Part shown: positions 53,309-62,687 of the stretch, piece after piece
How the letters are laid out: each line of letters opens with the position of its first letter
How positions within the stretch are numbered: position 1 is the stretch's first letter
DNA from: Streptomyces sp. NBC_00461
GTDB lineage: Bacteria > Actinomycetota > Actinomycetes > Streptomycetales > Streptomycetaceae
Assembly (NCBI RefSeq): GCF_036013935.1
Contig: NZ_CP107902.1
Location: forward strand, 7,349,001 to 7,413,000
Length of the DNA stretch: 64,000 nt
Direction: 5' to 3'
The notes under the pieces: generated by a model
The model's database searches: none
What the model was told of the DNA's origin: nothing
Seen by the model: the letters and a program-made list of their open reading frames with translations, nothing else
Translations under genes and position numbers: made by a program

Positions 53309-55851
53309 CCGAGGCAACTGAGAAGAAGGGACGGGTCCTCCCCGTCACCGACCTCTCCCTCGTCGTCCTCGTCGGCGCCTCCGGCTCCGGCAAGTCGACC
53401 TTCGCCCGCCGGCACTTCAAGCCGACCGAGGTGATCTCCTCCGACTTCTGTCGCGGCCTGGTCTCCGACGACGAGAACGACCAGAGCGCCACCCGGGACG
53501 CCTTCGACGTCCTGCACTACATCGCGGGCAAGCGCCTGGCCGCCGGCCGCCGCACGGTCGTCGACGCGACCAGCGTGCAGCAGGACAGCCGTCGCCAGCT
53601 GATCGACCTGGCCAGGCAGCACGACGTGCTGCCCATCGCCATCGTGCTGGACGTCCCGGAGGAGGTGTGCGCCGAACGCAACGCGGGCCGCTCCGACCGG
53701 GCCGACATGCCGCGCCGCGTCATCCAGCGCCACATCCGTGAACTGCGCCGCTCCGTCCGTCACTTGGAGCGCGAGGGCTTCCGCAAGGTGCACATCCTGC
53801 GCGGCGTGGAGGACGCCGAGAACGCCACCGTCGTCACCGAGAAGCGCTTCAACGACCTGACCCACCTCACCGGCCCGTTCGACATCATCGGCGACATCCA
53901 CGGCTGCGCCTTCGAACTGGAGTCGCTGCTGGGCAAGTTGGGCTACGCGGACGGCGTCCACCCGGACGGCCGTACGGCCGTCTTCGTCGGTGACCTCGTC
54001 GACCGCGGCCCGGACAGCCCGGGCGTGCTGCGCCGGGTCATGTCGATGGTCGGCTCGGGCAACGCCCTGTGCGTGCCGGGCAACCACGAGAACAAGTACG
54101 GCCGTCACCTCAAGGGCCGCAACGTCCAGCACACCCACGGCCTCGCCGAGACCATCGAGCAGATGGAGGGCGAGAGCGACGAGTTCCGCGCCCAGGTGCG
54201 GGCGTTCATCGACGGGCTGGTCAGCCACTACGTCCTCGACGGCGGCAAGCTGGTGGTCTGTCACGCCGGTCTGCCGGAGAAGTACCACGGCCGCACCTCC
54301 GGCCGGGTCCGCTCGCACGCGCTGTACGGCGACACGACCGGTGAGACCGACGAGTTCGGGCTGCCGGTGCGCTACCCGTGGGCGGAGGACTACCGAGGCC
54401 GGGCGGCCGTGGTCTACGGCCACACCCCCGTCCCGGACGCGACCTGGCTCAACAACACCATCTGCCTGGACACCGGCGCCGTCTTCGGCGGCAAGCTCAC
54501 CGCACTGCGCTGGCCGGAGCGCGAACTGGTCGACGTTCCGGCCGAGCAGGTCTGGTACGAGCCGTCGAGGCCGCTGCGGACCGAGGCGCCCGGCGGACAG
54601 GACGGCCGGCCGCTCGACCTGAACGACGTGCACGGCCGCCGGGTCGTCGAGACCCGGCACCAGGGCCGTGTCTCGGTCCGTGAGGAGAACGCGGCCGCGG
54701 CCCTGGAGGTCATGAGCCGCTTCGCCGTCGACCCGCGCCTGCTGCCGTACCTCCCGCCGACCATGGCACCGACGGCGACTTCGCACGTCGACGGCTACCT
54801 TGAGCATCCCGTCGAGGCCTTCGCGCAGTACGCGGCGGACGGGGTGGCGCGGGTCGTGTGCGAGGAGAAGCACATGGGCTCGCGGGCGGTGGCGCTGGTG
54901 TGCCGGGACGCCGAGGCCGCGCGCAGGCGGTTCGGCGTCGACGGCCCCACGGGCTCGCTGTACACCCGTACCGGACGCCCGTTCCTCGACGACGAGTCGG
55001 TGACGGAGGAGATCCTCGGCCGCGTCCGCAGGGCGGTCACCGAGGCCGGCCTGTGGGACGAACTGGAGACGGACTGGCTCCTGCTGGACGCCGAGCTGAT
55101 GCCGTGGTCGCTGAAGGCGTCCGGTCTGCTGCGGTCGCAGTACGCGGCCGTCGGTGCCGCCTCCGGCGCGGTGTTCCCGGGTGCGCTCGCCGCACTGGAG
55201 GGCGCCGCCGCGCGGGGCGTCGAGGTCACCGACCTGCTGGCCCGCCAGCGCGAGCGCGCCTCGAACGCGGCAGCGTTCACGGACGCCTACCGCCACTACT
55301 GCTGGACGACCGAGGGACTGGAGGGCGTACGTCTCGCGCCGTTCCAGATCCTCGCCGTCCAGGGCCGCAGCCTCGCCGCCGTTCCGCACGACGAGCAACT
55401 CGCCCTGCTGGACCGGCTGGTGGAGCACGACGGCAGCGGTCTGCTGCAGACCACCCGACGGCTGTACGTCGACACCGCGGACCCGGAGTCGGTGCGGGCG
55501 GGCGTCCACTGGTGGCTGGAGATGACCGGTCGTGGCGGCGAGGGCATGGTCGTGAAGCCGCTGGGCGCGCTGGTGCGGAGCGGCGAGGGCCGGCTGGTCC
55601 AGCCCGGCATCAAGTGCCGCGGCCGCGAGTACCTGCGGATCATCTACGGCCCGGAGTACACGCGACCCGACAACCTCGCCCGTCTGCGTGGCCGCTTCCT
55701 CAACCACAAGCGGTCGCTGGCGACCCGCGAGTACGCCCTGGGTCTGGAGGCCCTGGACCGGCTGGCGGAGGGCGAGCCGCTGTGGCGGGTGCACGAGGCG
55801 GTGTTCGGGGTGCTGGCGCTGGAGTCCGAGCCGGTGGACCCACGGCTTTGA
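53305..55851 (+). CDS. pnkp: Bacterial polynucleotide kinase-phosphatase-ligase Pnkp
   Basis: An 848-residue three-domain RNA repair enzyme. The 5'-kinase domain has P-loop VLVGASGSGKSTFARRHF. The central metallophosphatase (about 180-480) has DIIGDIHGCAFELE, FVGDLVDRGPDSPG, CVPGNHENK and later YGHTPVPD. The C-terminal adenylyltransferase domain has nucleotidyl lysine in CEEKHMGSRAVALV, and HWWLEMTGRGGEGMVVKPLG as motif IV/V. It heals and, with Hen1, seals cut tRNA-like ends. The preceding overlap with hen1 (ATGA) is the conserved arrangement. Confidence 0.96.
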   Translation: MTEATEKKGRVLPVTDLSLVVLVGASGSGKSTFARRHFKPTEVISSDFCRGLVSDDENDQSATRDAFDVLHYIAGKRLAAGRRTVVDATSVQQDSRRQLIDLARQHDVLPIAIVLDVPEEVCAERNAGRSDRADMPRRVIQRHIRELRRSVRHLEREGFRKVHILRGVEDAENATVVTEKRFNDLTHLTGPFDIIGDIHGCAFELESLLGKLGYADGVHPDGRTAVFVGDLVDRGPDSPGVLRRVMSMVGSGNALCVPGNHENKYGRHLKGRNVQHTHGLAETIEQMEGESDEFRAQVRAFIDGLVSHYVLDGGKLVVCHAGLPEKYHGRTSGRVRSHALYGDTTGETDEFGLPVRYPWAEDYRGRAAVVYGHTPVPDATWLNNTICLDTGAVFGGKLTALRWPERELVDVPAEQVWYEPSRPLRTEAPGGQDGRPLDLNDVHGRRVVETRHQGRVSVREENAAAALEVMSRFAVDPRLLPYLPPTMAPTATSHVDGYLEHPVEAFAQYAADGVARVVCEEKHMGSRAVALVCRDAEAARRRFGVDGPTGSLYTRTGRPFLDDESVTEEILGRVRRAVTEAGLWDELETDWLLLDAELMPWSLKASGLLRSQYAAVGAASGAVFPGALAALEGAAARGVEVTDLLARQRERASNAAAFTDAYRHYCWTTEGLEGVRLAPFQILAVQGRSLAAVPHDEQLALLDRLVEHDGSGLLQTTRRLYVDTADPESVRAGVHWWLEMTGRGGEGMVVKPLGALVRSGEGRLVQPGIKCRGREYLRIIYGPEYTRPDNLARLRGRFLNHKRSLATREYALGLEALDRLAEGEPLWRVHEAVFGVLALESEPVDPRL

Positions 55852-55966
55852 GCCATTCGTGAGCGGTGTTCACACGAGCACCATGGAAACCTTGTGTCGC
55901 GCACATATCCCCGCCTAACTTGAACAACCTTACGCATCAGGGGAGTTCGAGGAGGGCGGGGTCGGC

Positions 55967-56050
55967 GTGGAGATCAAGAAGGTAGTGGTCCGGGAGGAAG
56001 AGAAGACCAACCGGCAGCCGCGGATCGTGGAGAAACGGCCGACCCGCTGA
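55967..56050 (+). CDS. Candidate 27-residue RiPP precursor peptide
   Basis: A short frame, GTG at 55967 to TGA at 56050, ends 17 bases before the radical SAM maturase start. It encodes VEIKKVVVREEEKTNRQP then RIVEKRPTR, highly charged with no Cys. GAGGAGG lies at 55949-55955 (11 bases upstream). Third-position GC is about 24 of 27 codons, as expected for coding DNA here. RiPP radical SAM enzymes of this type normally have a precursor gene next door and none other is visible. The frame stays open upstream to 55919, so the true start could be further left. Confidence 0.45.
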   Translation: MEIKKVVVREEEKTNRQPRIVEKRPTR

Positions 56051-56067
56051 CCGGTCGACGGGGCGGC

Positions 56068-58191
56068 ATGCGCATCACGCTCGTGACCATGCCCTGGCAC
56101 CCCATCGATCTGCCGTCGCTGCAGATCGGCCTGTTGCACGCCCTCGTCTCGCGCACCCGTCCACAGGACGCGGTGCGCGAGTTCCACGGATCGCTGCGCT
56201 GGGCGGAGTTCCTGCTGGAGCGCTCCGGCGGCCGGCTGCGGCCGGGTGACTACGTCCGGGTCGGCAGCGACTCGATCTTCCACGGCCTCGGCGACTGGGT
56301 CTTCTCCGGCGTGCTCTACGACGACCCCGACTGGGGCGGCGAACGGCTGCGGGACTACGCCGAGCGGCATGCGATCACCGTCGGCACGGCCCGCGACATG
56401 CGCGCCTACGCGGCCGAGTTCATCGCCGAGTGCGCGGACGCCGTACTCGCCGACGATCCGGACGTGGCCGGCTTCACGACCACCTTCATGCAGAACGTGT
56501 CCTCGCTCGCGCTGGCCCGCGAACTCAAGCGCCGCAGCCCCCGGTTGACGATCGTCTTCGGCGGCAGCAACTGCGACGGCCCGATGGGACACGCCCTGCA
56601 CCGCAATCACCGGTTCGTCGACCAGGTGGTGCGCGGCGAGGGGGAGTACGCCTTCCCGGCTCTCCTGCGTCACCTCGACGAGGGCACGCCGCCCGCGGAC
56701 GTGCCGGGCCTGTGCTGGTGGGACGGCGAGACGTCCCGGGCCAACGACGAGTCACGGCGCACCGTGGCGCCCGCCGACATCCCCTCGCCCGACTACGACC
56801 AGTGGCAGTCGGCGCTCGACGCCTCCCCGGTCGCCGAGTACGTGCACCCCAAACTGGTCGTCGAGGGAGCGCGCGGCTGCTGGTGGGGCGAGAAGCACCA
56901 CTGCACCTTCTGCGGGCTCAACGGCTCGGCCATGGCCTTCCGCGCCAAGCCCGGCGAGCGGCTGTGGGACGAGGTCGACCACCTCGTCCGCCGGCATCGC
57001 ATCCTCGACGTCGTCACCGTCGACAACATCATCGACATGGCCTACTTCAGGGACTTCCTGCCGCGGGCCGCCGCGAGCGGCTGGGACCTGCGCATGCACT
57101 ACGAGGTCAAGTCCAACCTCACCCGCGAGCAGCTGGCCCTCCTCGCCGACTCGGGCACCGTCCACATCCAGCCCGGCATCGAGAGCCTCGGCAGCCGTGT
57201 CCTCGACCTGATGGACAAGGGCGTCACGGGCGCGCGCAACGTCCGCACCCTCCGCGAGTGCGAGAACCACTCGCTCACCTGCTCCTGGAACCTCCTCTAC
57301 GGCTTCCCGGGGGAGAGCGCCGACGACTACGCGGCCGTCGTCGACCAACTCCCCGCGCTCGTCCACCTCCAGCCCCCGGGCGGCGCGCACCGTATCCAAC
57401 TGGAGCGGTTCAGCCCCCACTTCGACGATCCCGGCCTCGGCTTCGGCAAGCGCGCTCCGGCCGAGATGTACCAGCACGTCTACGACCTGCCCGAGAGCGA
57501 ACTCACCGATCTGGTCTACCTGTTCGACACCGAGGACGCCGGTCTCGGGGGCGAGGCCGAGGCGCGGCTCAAGCAGGCGGTCGAGCGCTGGCTGCTCGGC
57601 CACCCCAGCTCGACGCTGACGTTCGAGGAGGACGGCGACGCCCTGTTCGTACACGACCGGCGGCGTGGCTGGCCGTCGCGTACCCACCGGTTCACGGGCT
57701 GGCAGGCGGACGCCCTGCGGCTCCTGGAGTCCGGCCGGAACGCGGCGGCACTGCACCGCCTGCTCACCGGGAACGGACACCCGCTCACGCCCGGGCAGGT
57801 GGCCGAGTGGCTCCGACGCGCCCTGGAACTGGGCCTGTTGTTCCGTGACGGGCGGACGTACGTCTCCCTGCCCACCTGGCGTGTGCCGGTGCGGATGGAC
57901 GAGCCGGGTCAGGTCTACGGAAGCTTCTACCACCGGCGCGGGCCCGGTTTCGTCATCGTGATGGACCGGAGGGACAAGGAGGCGTCGGCCCGCTACACGT
58001 TCGACGACCCCGACCTGCTCGCCACCTTCGACGCGCTTCAGGAGCCCACTCCGCTCGACGAACTGACCGGCGTCCAGCAGGAGGCGGCGTCGCTGCTGGC
58101 CTGCGAAGGGCTGGCTCTGCTCGCCGACGGCCGGGCGGTGGCTCTGCCGCCCCGAATCCAGCACTGGCCCGTGCCCTGCACCGGAATCTGA
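56068..58191 (+). CDS. RiPP maturation radical SAM protein 1-type enzyme (B12-domain, radical SAM)
   Basis: A 707-residue radical SAM protein of the class often annotated as ribosomal peptide maturation radical SAM protein 1. An N-terminal cobalamin-binding-like domain (LVTMPWHPIDLPSLQIGLLH onward) precedes the [4Fe-4S] motif CWWGEKHHCTFC, embedded in the characteristic EGARGCWWGEKHHCTFCGLN. The radical SAM barrel continues with VHIQPGIESLGSRVLDLM and NLLYGFPGESADDYAAVV. The C-terminal about 250 residues may bind the peptide leader. It follows a small candidate precursor gene in the same direction. The modification is unknown. Confidence 0.86.
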   Translation: MRITLVTMPWHPIDLPSLQIGLLHALVSRTRPQDAVREFHGSLRWAEFLLERSGGRLRPGDYVRVGSDSIFHGLGDWVFSGVLYDDPDWGGERLRDYAERHAITVGTARDMRAYAAEFIAECADAVLADDPDVAGFTTTFMQNVSSLALARELKRRSPRLTIVFGGSNCDGPMGHALHRNHRFVDQVVRGEGEYAFPALLRHLDEGTPPADVPGLCWWDGETSRANDESRRTVAPADIPSPDYDQWQSALDASPVAEYVHPKLVVEGARGCWWGEKHHCTFCGLNGSAMAFRAKPGERLWDEVDHLVRRHRILDVVTVDNIIDMAYFRDFLPRAAASGWDLRMHYEVKSNLTREQLALLADSGTVHIQPGIESLGSRVLDLMDKGVTGARNVRTLRECENHSLTCSWNLLYGFPGESADDYAAVVDQLPALVHLQPPGGAHRIQLERFSPHFDDPGLGFGKRAPAEMYQHVYDLPESELTDLVYLFDTEDAGLGGEAEARLKQAVERWLLGHPSSTLTFEEDGDALFVHDRRRGWPSRTHRFTGWQADALRLLESGRNAAALHRLLTGNGHPLTPGQVAEWLRRALELGLLFRDGRTYVSLPTWRVPVRMDEPGQVYGSFYHRRGPGFVIVMDRRDKEASARYTFDDPDLLATFDALQEPTPLDELTGVQQEAASLLACEGLALLADGRAVALPPRIQHWPVPCTGI

Positions 58192-58247
58192 CGCGTGACC
58201 GTCCCACCGGACGACCGGCGCGGCAGCGGGCGGGGCAGGAAGTCCCG

Positions 58248-59150
58248 CTAGCCCACGAGGCGCAGTGACGTCCCCGCCACGCCCACCCGCACCGACTGCC
58301 CCCACGTCAGCTGCAGCGCGTCCGCCTCGATGCCGTCCCCGAAGGCGATCAGCCGCTCGGACTCGACGGTGAGGTGAAGGCCTGCGGAGGCGGAGAGCTC
58401 GCCGGCCACCAGCGACGTCCCGGTGGCCGGCGACGGCCAGGCCTCCCGTACGAACCACAGCAGCCGGTCGTCGGTGGGGCGGGGCAGGGACAGGGAGGCC
58501 AGGGCGGCACCCCGCTCCTGCCACACGGACCGGATCCACCCCGTCGCCCCGGTCCCCGTCCCCACCAGCACTCCGGACGAAGCCTGGGCCTCGACGACAC
58601 CCCCGTCGTCCTCAAGGCCCAGGCGGTATCTGGCCGTCTGGTGTCCGGCGGCGCCCAGGTAGATCTCGTTGAGCGCGACGATCCGCTGGGTGTCGTCGGC
58701 GACCGCCTCGACCATGGTGAGTTCGTCCACCGCGCTCGTGAGGGCCGCCGGGAGCAGTGCCGCCGCGTCGCCGGGACGGTGGCGCACCAGGACGCCGGGG
58801 TTGCGGCCGGGGTCGGTGTCGATGCCCACCACCGGCTGCCCGGCCAGGTACTTGGCGGCGTTCGCCACCAGCCCGTCCTGCCCCACCACGACCACCACGT
58901 CCTCGGGAGCGAACAGGAACCGGTCCAAGTCCGCGCGCTCTACCCGGCTCTGACGCCAGGTCAGCGGAATCGCGGAGGCGACGTCGGCCAGCGCACGCCG
59001 GGTGCGCCGGTCCCGTTCCGCGACCTCCTCGATGTCCCGTCCCCTGGACGAGAGGAAGAAGGCGACCTGCCCGTGCGTACCGTGGTGGGCCACCAACTCC
59101 TGGTACTCGGTGGTGCGATGGACGAGAACGGCGCGCGGCGCGAGGCTCAT
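58248..59150 (-). CDS. NAD kinase-like protein
   Basis: A 300-residue protein of the NAD kinase/diacylglycerol kinase-like superfamily. The nucleotide-binding loop is degenerate: DVVVVVGQDGLVANAAKYLA (normally GGDG), then VVGIDTDPGRNPGVLVR. The later SSGVLVGTGTGATGWIRSV matches the conserved substrate loop. The changed GGDG (GQDG) may alter or lower kinase activity. It overlaps the SPFH-protein gene by 4 bases, an arrangement repeated in actinobacteria, so it probably works with the membrane scaffold protein. Confidence 0.78.
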   Translation of the reverse strand: MSLAPRAVLVHRTTEYQELVAHHGTHGQVAFFLSSRGRDIEEVAERDRRTRRALADVASAIPLTWRQSRVERADLDRFLFAPEDVVVVVGQDGLVANAAKYLAGQPVVGIDTDPGRNPGVLVRHRPGDAAALLPAALTSAVDELTMVEAVADDTQRIVALNEIYLGAAGHQTARYRLGLEDDGGVVEAQASSGVLVGTGTGATGWIRSVWQERGAALASLSLPRPTDDRLLWFVREAWPSPATGTSLVAGELSASAGLHLTVESERLIAFGDGIEADALQLTWGQSVRVGVAGTSLRLVG

Positions 59151-60196
59151 CCCTGTCCCTGTCCGGGCCCTTGACCGCCCAGCCTGGCCAGCAATCCCGT
59201 CAGTACGTCCGGCGAGATGGTCACGCTGTCGATGTTCGGCAGGTTCTCCGCCAGCCGGGTGCCGGTGAGGGCGTGCAGGGTCGCCACGTCGACGTCACCG
59301 TGCACCCGCAGCCATGCCGCCTGGGCCTGCGCCCGCGCCTCGCCGACCTCGCGTGCACCCTCGGCCTCCGCCCGGGCCAGCCGCACGGACCGTGCAGCCT
59401 CGGCGTCGGCGAGCCGTACCGTCCGTGCCGCCTCCGCCCCCGCCCGTACCGCGTCCGCCGCCGCGTGCTCCTCTGCCTCGCGGCGGCTGTTCGTGCCGCG
59501 CTGCTCGACCAACTGCTCCTCGCGGCGGGCCAGTTCGATCTGGCTGGCCAGCTCGTTCTCCGCGATCGCCCGCTCCCGCTCGACGGCCACCGCCCGCCGC
59601 TCGTACGTCGCCCGGTCCGCCTCCTGCTGGATCTGCTCGCGGGCCGGCGTGCGCAGGGCCCGCTCCACCTCTGGTTCGGGGCGCAGCGCCACCACGCGCA
59701 CGGCGACCACCTCGATCCCCGTCGACGGCAGTCGCGGCTCCGCGCCGAGCCCGGCCGCGATCCGCTCCCGCACCGCCGCCACGCCGTCGACCAGCGCCGA
59801 CGCCAGGGACGTACGGGCCAGGACGTCCAGCGCGTGCTGCTGGGCCGTCTCCGTCAGCAGCGTCCCCAGCTGCTCCAGCGGCGCGCCCCGCCACACCCCC
59901 GTTTCCGGGTCGACGGAGAAGTCCAGCCGGGCGGCGGCCAGGGCCGGGTCGCTGATCCGGTACGTCACGGTGGCCTGCACCGTCACGTCCTGGAAGTCGG
60001 ACGTACGGCCATGGAAGGTCATCGCCAACTCCCGGTCGTCGACCGGCACTTCGGACAGCGCCGCGGTCAGCGCGCGGAACCAGAAGCTGAGCCCCGGGCC
60101 GTCGTGCAGCAGCTTCCCGGAGCGATGGTGGCGGATGTGCGCCGTGGGCGCCCCGCGCAGGTGGCGCCAGCCCAGGCGCCGGGTGATGTCGGCCAT
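59147..60196 (-). CDS. SPFH/band 7 domain membrane scaffold protein
   Basis: A 349-residue band 7/stomatin-like protein. The SPFH domain (about 20-200) includes SGKLLHDGPGLSFWFRALTA and VTVQATVTYRISDPALAAAR. It is followed by a long coiled coil rich in Ala, Glu and Arg (EQIQQEADRATYERRAVAVE, onward to about 305) and a short C-terminal domain. No clear transmembrane helix is seen at the N-terminus, so membrane contact may be peripheral. ATG at 60196 follows AGAGGGGG. The divergent gene is arginine deiminase, and a short inverted repeat lies between. Confidence 0.87.
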   Translation of the reverse strand: MADITRRLGWRHLRGAPTAHIRHHRSGKLLHDGPGLSFWFRALTAALSEVPVDDRELAMTFHGRTSDFQDVTVQATVTYRISDPALAAARLDFSVDPETGVWRGAPLEQLGTLLTETAQQHALDVLARTSLASALVDGVAAVRERIAAGLGAEPRLPSTGIEVVAVRVVALRPEPEVERALRTPAREQIQQEADRATYERRAVAVERERAIAENELASQIELARREEQLVEQRGTNSRREAEEHAAADAVRAGAEAARTVRLADAEAARSVRLARAEAEGAREVGEARAQAQAAWLRVHGDVDVATLHALTGTRLAENLPNIDSVTISPDVLTGLLARLGGQGPGQGQG

Positions 60197-60221
60197 CGGA
60201 CCCCCTCTTTCTCGTCGCAAC

Positions 60222-60250
60222 GACGATAAGCGAGGTGCCCGTTTATCGTC
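60222..60250. promoter_or_regulatory. Inverted repeat in the SPFH/arginine deiminase divergent promoter
   Basis: GACGATAA at 60222-60229 and TTATCGTC at 60243-60250 form an 8-bp inverted repeat with a 13-base spacer, AT-rich against the background and between two divergent starts. It is a likely operator for an unknown regulator, or two half-sites. Confidence 0.5.
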
Positions 60251-60349
60251 AAGGGGACGAGAATGGGGGGCGGAGAAGAACCAGAACAAGAAAGCGGAGA
60301 AAGCGTCGACCTGCGGGTCAAGACGGCCCCGGATGGTCAGGATGGAGAC

Positions 60350-61573
60350 ATGGGATTCCACGTCGACTCCGAGACCGGGCGGCTGCGCCGCGTCATCCTG
60401 CACCGGCCGGATCTGGAGCTCAAAAGGCTCACCCCCAGCAACAAGGACGCCCTCCTCTTCGACGACGTGCTGTGGGTGCGCCGGGCGCGCGCCGAGCACG
60501 ACGGATTCGCCGACGTCCTGCGTGACCGCGGGGTCGCCGTCCACCTCTTCGGCGACCTGCTCACCGAGGCCCTGGAGGTCCCGGCGGCCAGAACGCTCGT
60601 CCTGGACCGGGTCTTCGACGAGAAGGAGTACGGCGTCCTCGCCACCGACCACCTCAGAGCCGCCTTCGAGACCCTCGCCGCGCCGGAGCTTGCCGAGGCC
60701 CTGGTCGGCGGCATGACCAAGCGCGAGTTCCTTCAGGCACACGCGGAGCCGACCTCCGTGCGCTTCCACGTCATGGACCTCGACGACTTCCTCCTCGGCC
60801 CCCTCCCCAACCACCTCTTCACCCGGGACACCTCCGCCTGGATCTACGACGGTGTCTCCATCAACGCCATGCGCTGGCCCGCCCGGCAGCGCGAGACGGT
60901 CCACTTCGAGGCGATCTACCGCCACCATCCGCTCTTCCGTGACGAGACGTTCCGCGTCTGGTCCGAGGGGCAGGCCGACTACCCCTCCACCATCGAGGGC
61001 GGCGACGTCCTCGTCATCGGCAACGGCGCCGTCCTGATCGGCATGAGCGAGCGCACCACGCCCCAGGCCGTCGAGCTGCTCGCGCACAAGCTGTTCGACG
61101 CCGGTTCGGCCCGGACGATCGTGGCCCTCGACATGCCCAAGCGGCGCGCCTTCATGCACCTCGACACCGTGATGACGATGGTCGACGGCGACACCTTCAC
61201 GCAGTACGCGGGCCTGGGCATGCTCCGCTCGTACACCATCGAACCGGGCGTCGGCGACAAGGAGCTCAAGGTCACCGACCATCCGCCGGAGCACATGCAC
61301 CGCGCGATCGCCGCCGCCCTCGGGCTGAGCGAGATCCGGGTCCTGACCGCGACCCAGGACGTGCACGCAGCCGAGCGCGAGCAGTGGGACGACGGCTGCA
61401 ACGTCCTGGCCGTCGAGCCGGGCGTCGTCGTCGCCTACGAGCGCAACGCCACCACCAACACCCACCTGCGCAAGCAGGGCATCGAGGTCATCGAGATCCC
61501 GGGCAGCGAGCTGGGCAGGGGCCGGGGCGGGCCGCGCTGTATGAGCTGCCCGGTCGAACGGGAGGCCGTATAG
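60350..61573 (+). CDS. arcA: Arginine deiminase
   Basis: A 407-residue arginine deiminase that converts arginine to citrulline and ammonia. Family marks: [59 protein letters not shown] (catalytic His and Asp region) and the nucleophile C397 in GGPRCMSCP near the end. ATG at 60350 is preceded by GGAG. The ornithine carbamoyltransferase gene follows 91 bases on, giving two steps of the arginine deiminase pathway; the carbamate kinase gene is not in this window. A 19-bp duplication overlaps its last codons. Confidence 0.96.
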   Translation: MGFHVDSETGRLRRVILHRPDLELKRLTPSNKDALLFDDVLWVRRARAEHDGFADVLRDRGVAVHLFGDLLTEALEVPAARTLVLDRVFDEKEYGVLATDHLRAAFETLAAPELAEALVGGMTKREFLQAHAEPTSVRFHVMDLDDFLLGPLPNHLFTRDTSAWIYDGVSINAMRWPARQRETVHFEAIYRHHPLFRDETFRVWSEGQADYPSTIEGGDVLVIGNGAVLIGMSERTTPQAVELLAHKLFDAGSARTIVALDMPKRRAFMHLDTVMTMVDGDTFTQYAGLGMLRSYTIEPGVGDKELKVTDHPPEHMHRAIAAALGLSEIRVLTATQDVHAAEREQWDDGCNVLAVEPGVVVAYERNATTNTHLRKQGIEVIEIPGSELGRGRGGPRCMSCPVEREAV

Positions 61574-61640
61574 CGAACGGGAGGCCGTACGGAAGGGCTG
61601 TATAGAAATGCAAAACTTCGTATAGAGTTCCAGGTGATAC
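61555..61640 (+). repeat. Duplicated 19-bp unit and GTATAG direct repeats between arcA and the OTC gene
   Basis: CGAACGGGAGGCCGTA occurs at 61555-61570 and again at 61574-61589, the first copy forming the arcA stop region. Three GTATAG words follow each other at about 61568, 61610 and 61620. The last two flank GCAAAACTT. This AT-rich patch is a possible ArgR-type control site, but it does not match the usual ARG box well. Confidence 0.55.
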
Positions 61641-61664
61641 GTTCCCGCATTCTGGAGTGCCCCC

Positions 61665-62672
61665 ATGGCGACAGTCCCGACCGCCCTCGCCGGCCGTCAC
61701 TTCCTCAAGGAGCTCGACTTCTCCGACCAGGAGTTTCTCGGGCTGATCGAGCTGGCCGCCGAGCTGAAGGCGGCAAAGAAGGCCGGGGCGGAGACGCGGT
61801 ACCTGAGCGGGAAGAACATCGCGCTGGTCTTCGAGAAGACCTCGACGCGCACGCGCTGCGCGTTCGAGGTCGCCGCCGCCGACCAGGGCGCCTCGACGAC
61901 GTACCTGGACCCGTCGGGCTCGCAGATCGGACACAAGGAGTCCGTGAAGGACACGGCGCGCGTGCTGGGCCGGATGTACGACGGGATCGAGTACCGCGGA
62001 CACGGCCAGGGCGTCGTGGAGGAGCTGGCCGCGTACGCCGGGGTCCCCGTCTACAACGGGCTCACCGACGAATGGCACCCCACCCAGATGCTGGCCGACG
62101 TGCTCACCATGACCGAGCACACCGACAAGCCACTGACCGCGACGGCCTTCGCCTACCTCGGCGACGCCCGCTACAACACGGGCAACTCCTACCTGGTCAC
62201 CGGCGCCCTGCTCGGCATGGACGTCCGTATCGTCGCCCCCCGGGTGCTGTGGCCGGACGAGACGATCGTCGAGTTGGCCCGGCAGCTCGCCGTGACGTCG
62301 GGCGCCCGGATCACCCTCACCGAGGACGTGAAGGAGGGTGTGCGCGGCGCCGACTTCATCGCCACCGACGTATGGGTGTCGATGGGTGAGCCCAAGGAGG
62401 TCTGGGACGAGCGCATAGCGCTCCTCGGCCCCTACGCCGTGACCATGGACGTGCTGCGCGCCACCGGCAATCCCGATGTGAAGTTCCTGCACTGCCTGCC
62501 GGCCTTCCACGACCTCGGTACCCTCGTCGGCCGCGAGATCCACCAGCGCCACGGGCTCACCTCGCTGGAGGTCACCGACGAGGTGTTCGAGTCCGAGCAC
62601 TCCGTGGTCTTCGACGAGGCGGAGAACCGGATGCACACCATCAAGGCCATCCTGGTCGCAACGCTGGCCTGA
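61665..62672 (+). CDS. argF: Ornithine carbamoyltransferase
   Basis: A 335-residue OTCase, joining carbamoyl phosphate with ornithine to citrulline, or the reverse in catabolism. The carbamoyl-phosphate site is [15 protein letters not shown], with [14 protein letters not shown] and [15 protein letters not shown] next. The ornithine site has [10 protein letters not shown] near the C-terminus (Cys-Leu-Pro). Its location after arginine deiminase suggests the catabolic (arcB) role, though length and motifs also fit the anabolic enzyme; the symbol is chosen on family only. ATG at 61665. Confidence 0.95.
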   Translation: MATVPTALAGRHFLKELDFSDQEFLGLIELAAELKAAKKAGAETRYLSGKNIALVFEKTSTRTRCAFEVAAADQGASTTYLDPSGSQIGHKESVKDTARVLGRMYDGIEYRGHGQGVVEELAAYAGVPVYNGLTDEWHPTQMLADVLTMTEHTDKPLTATAFAYLGDARYNTGNSYLVTGALLGMDVRIVAPRVLWPDETIVELARQLAVTSGARITLTEDVKEGVRGADFIATDVWVSMGEPKEVWDERIALLGPYAVTMDVLRATGNPDVKFLHCLPAFHDLGTLVGREIHQRHGLTSLEVTDEVFESEHSVVFDEAENRMHTIKAILVATLA

Positions 62673-62687
62673 CCCTCCGGGCGGCGG

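Noticed and set aside
55883..55918. 11-codon frame METLCRAHIPA as an alternative RiPP precursor
   Set aside because: No ribosome site and too short; the following 27-residue frame has better position and codon bias.
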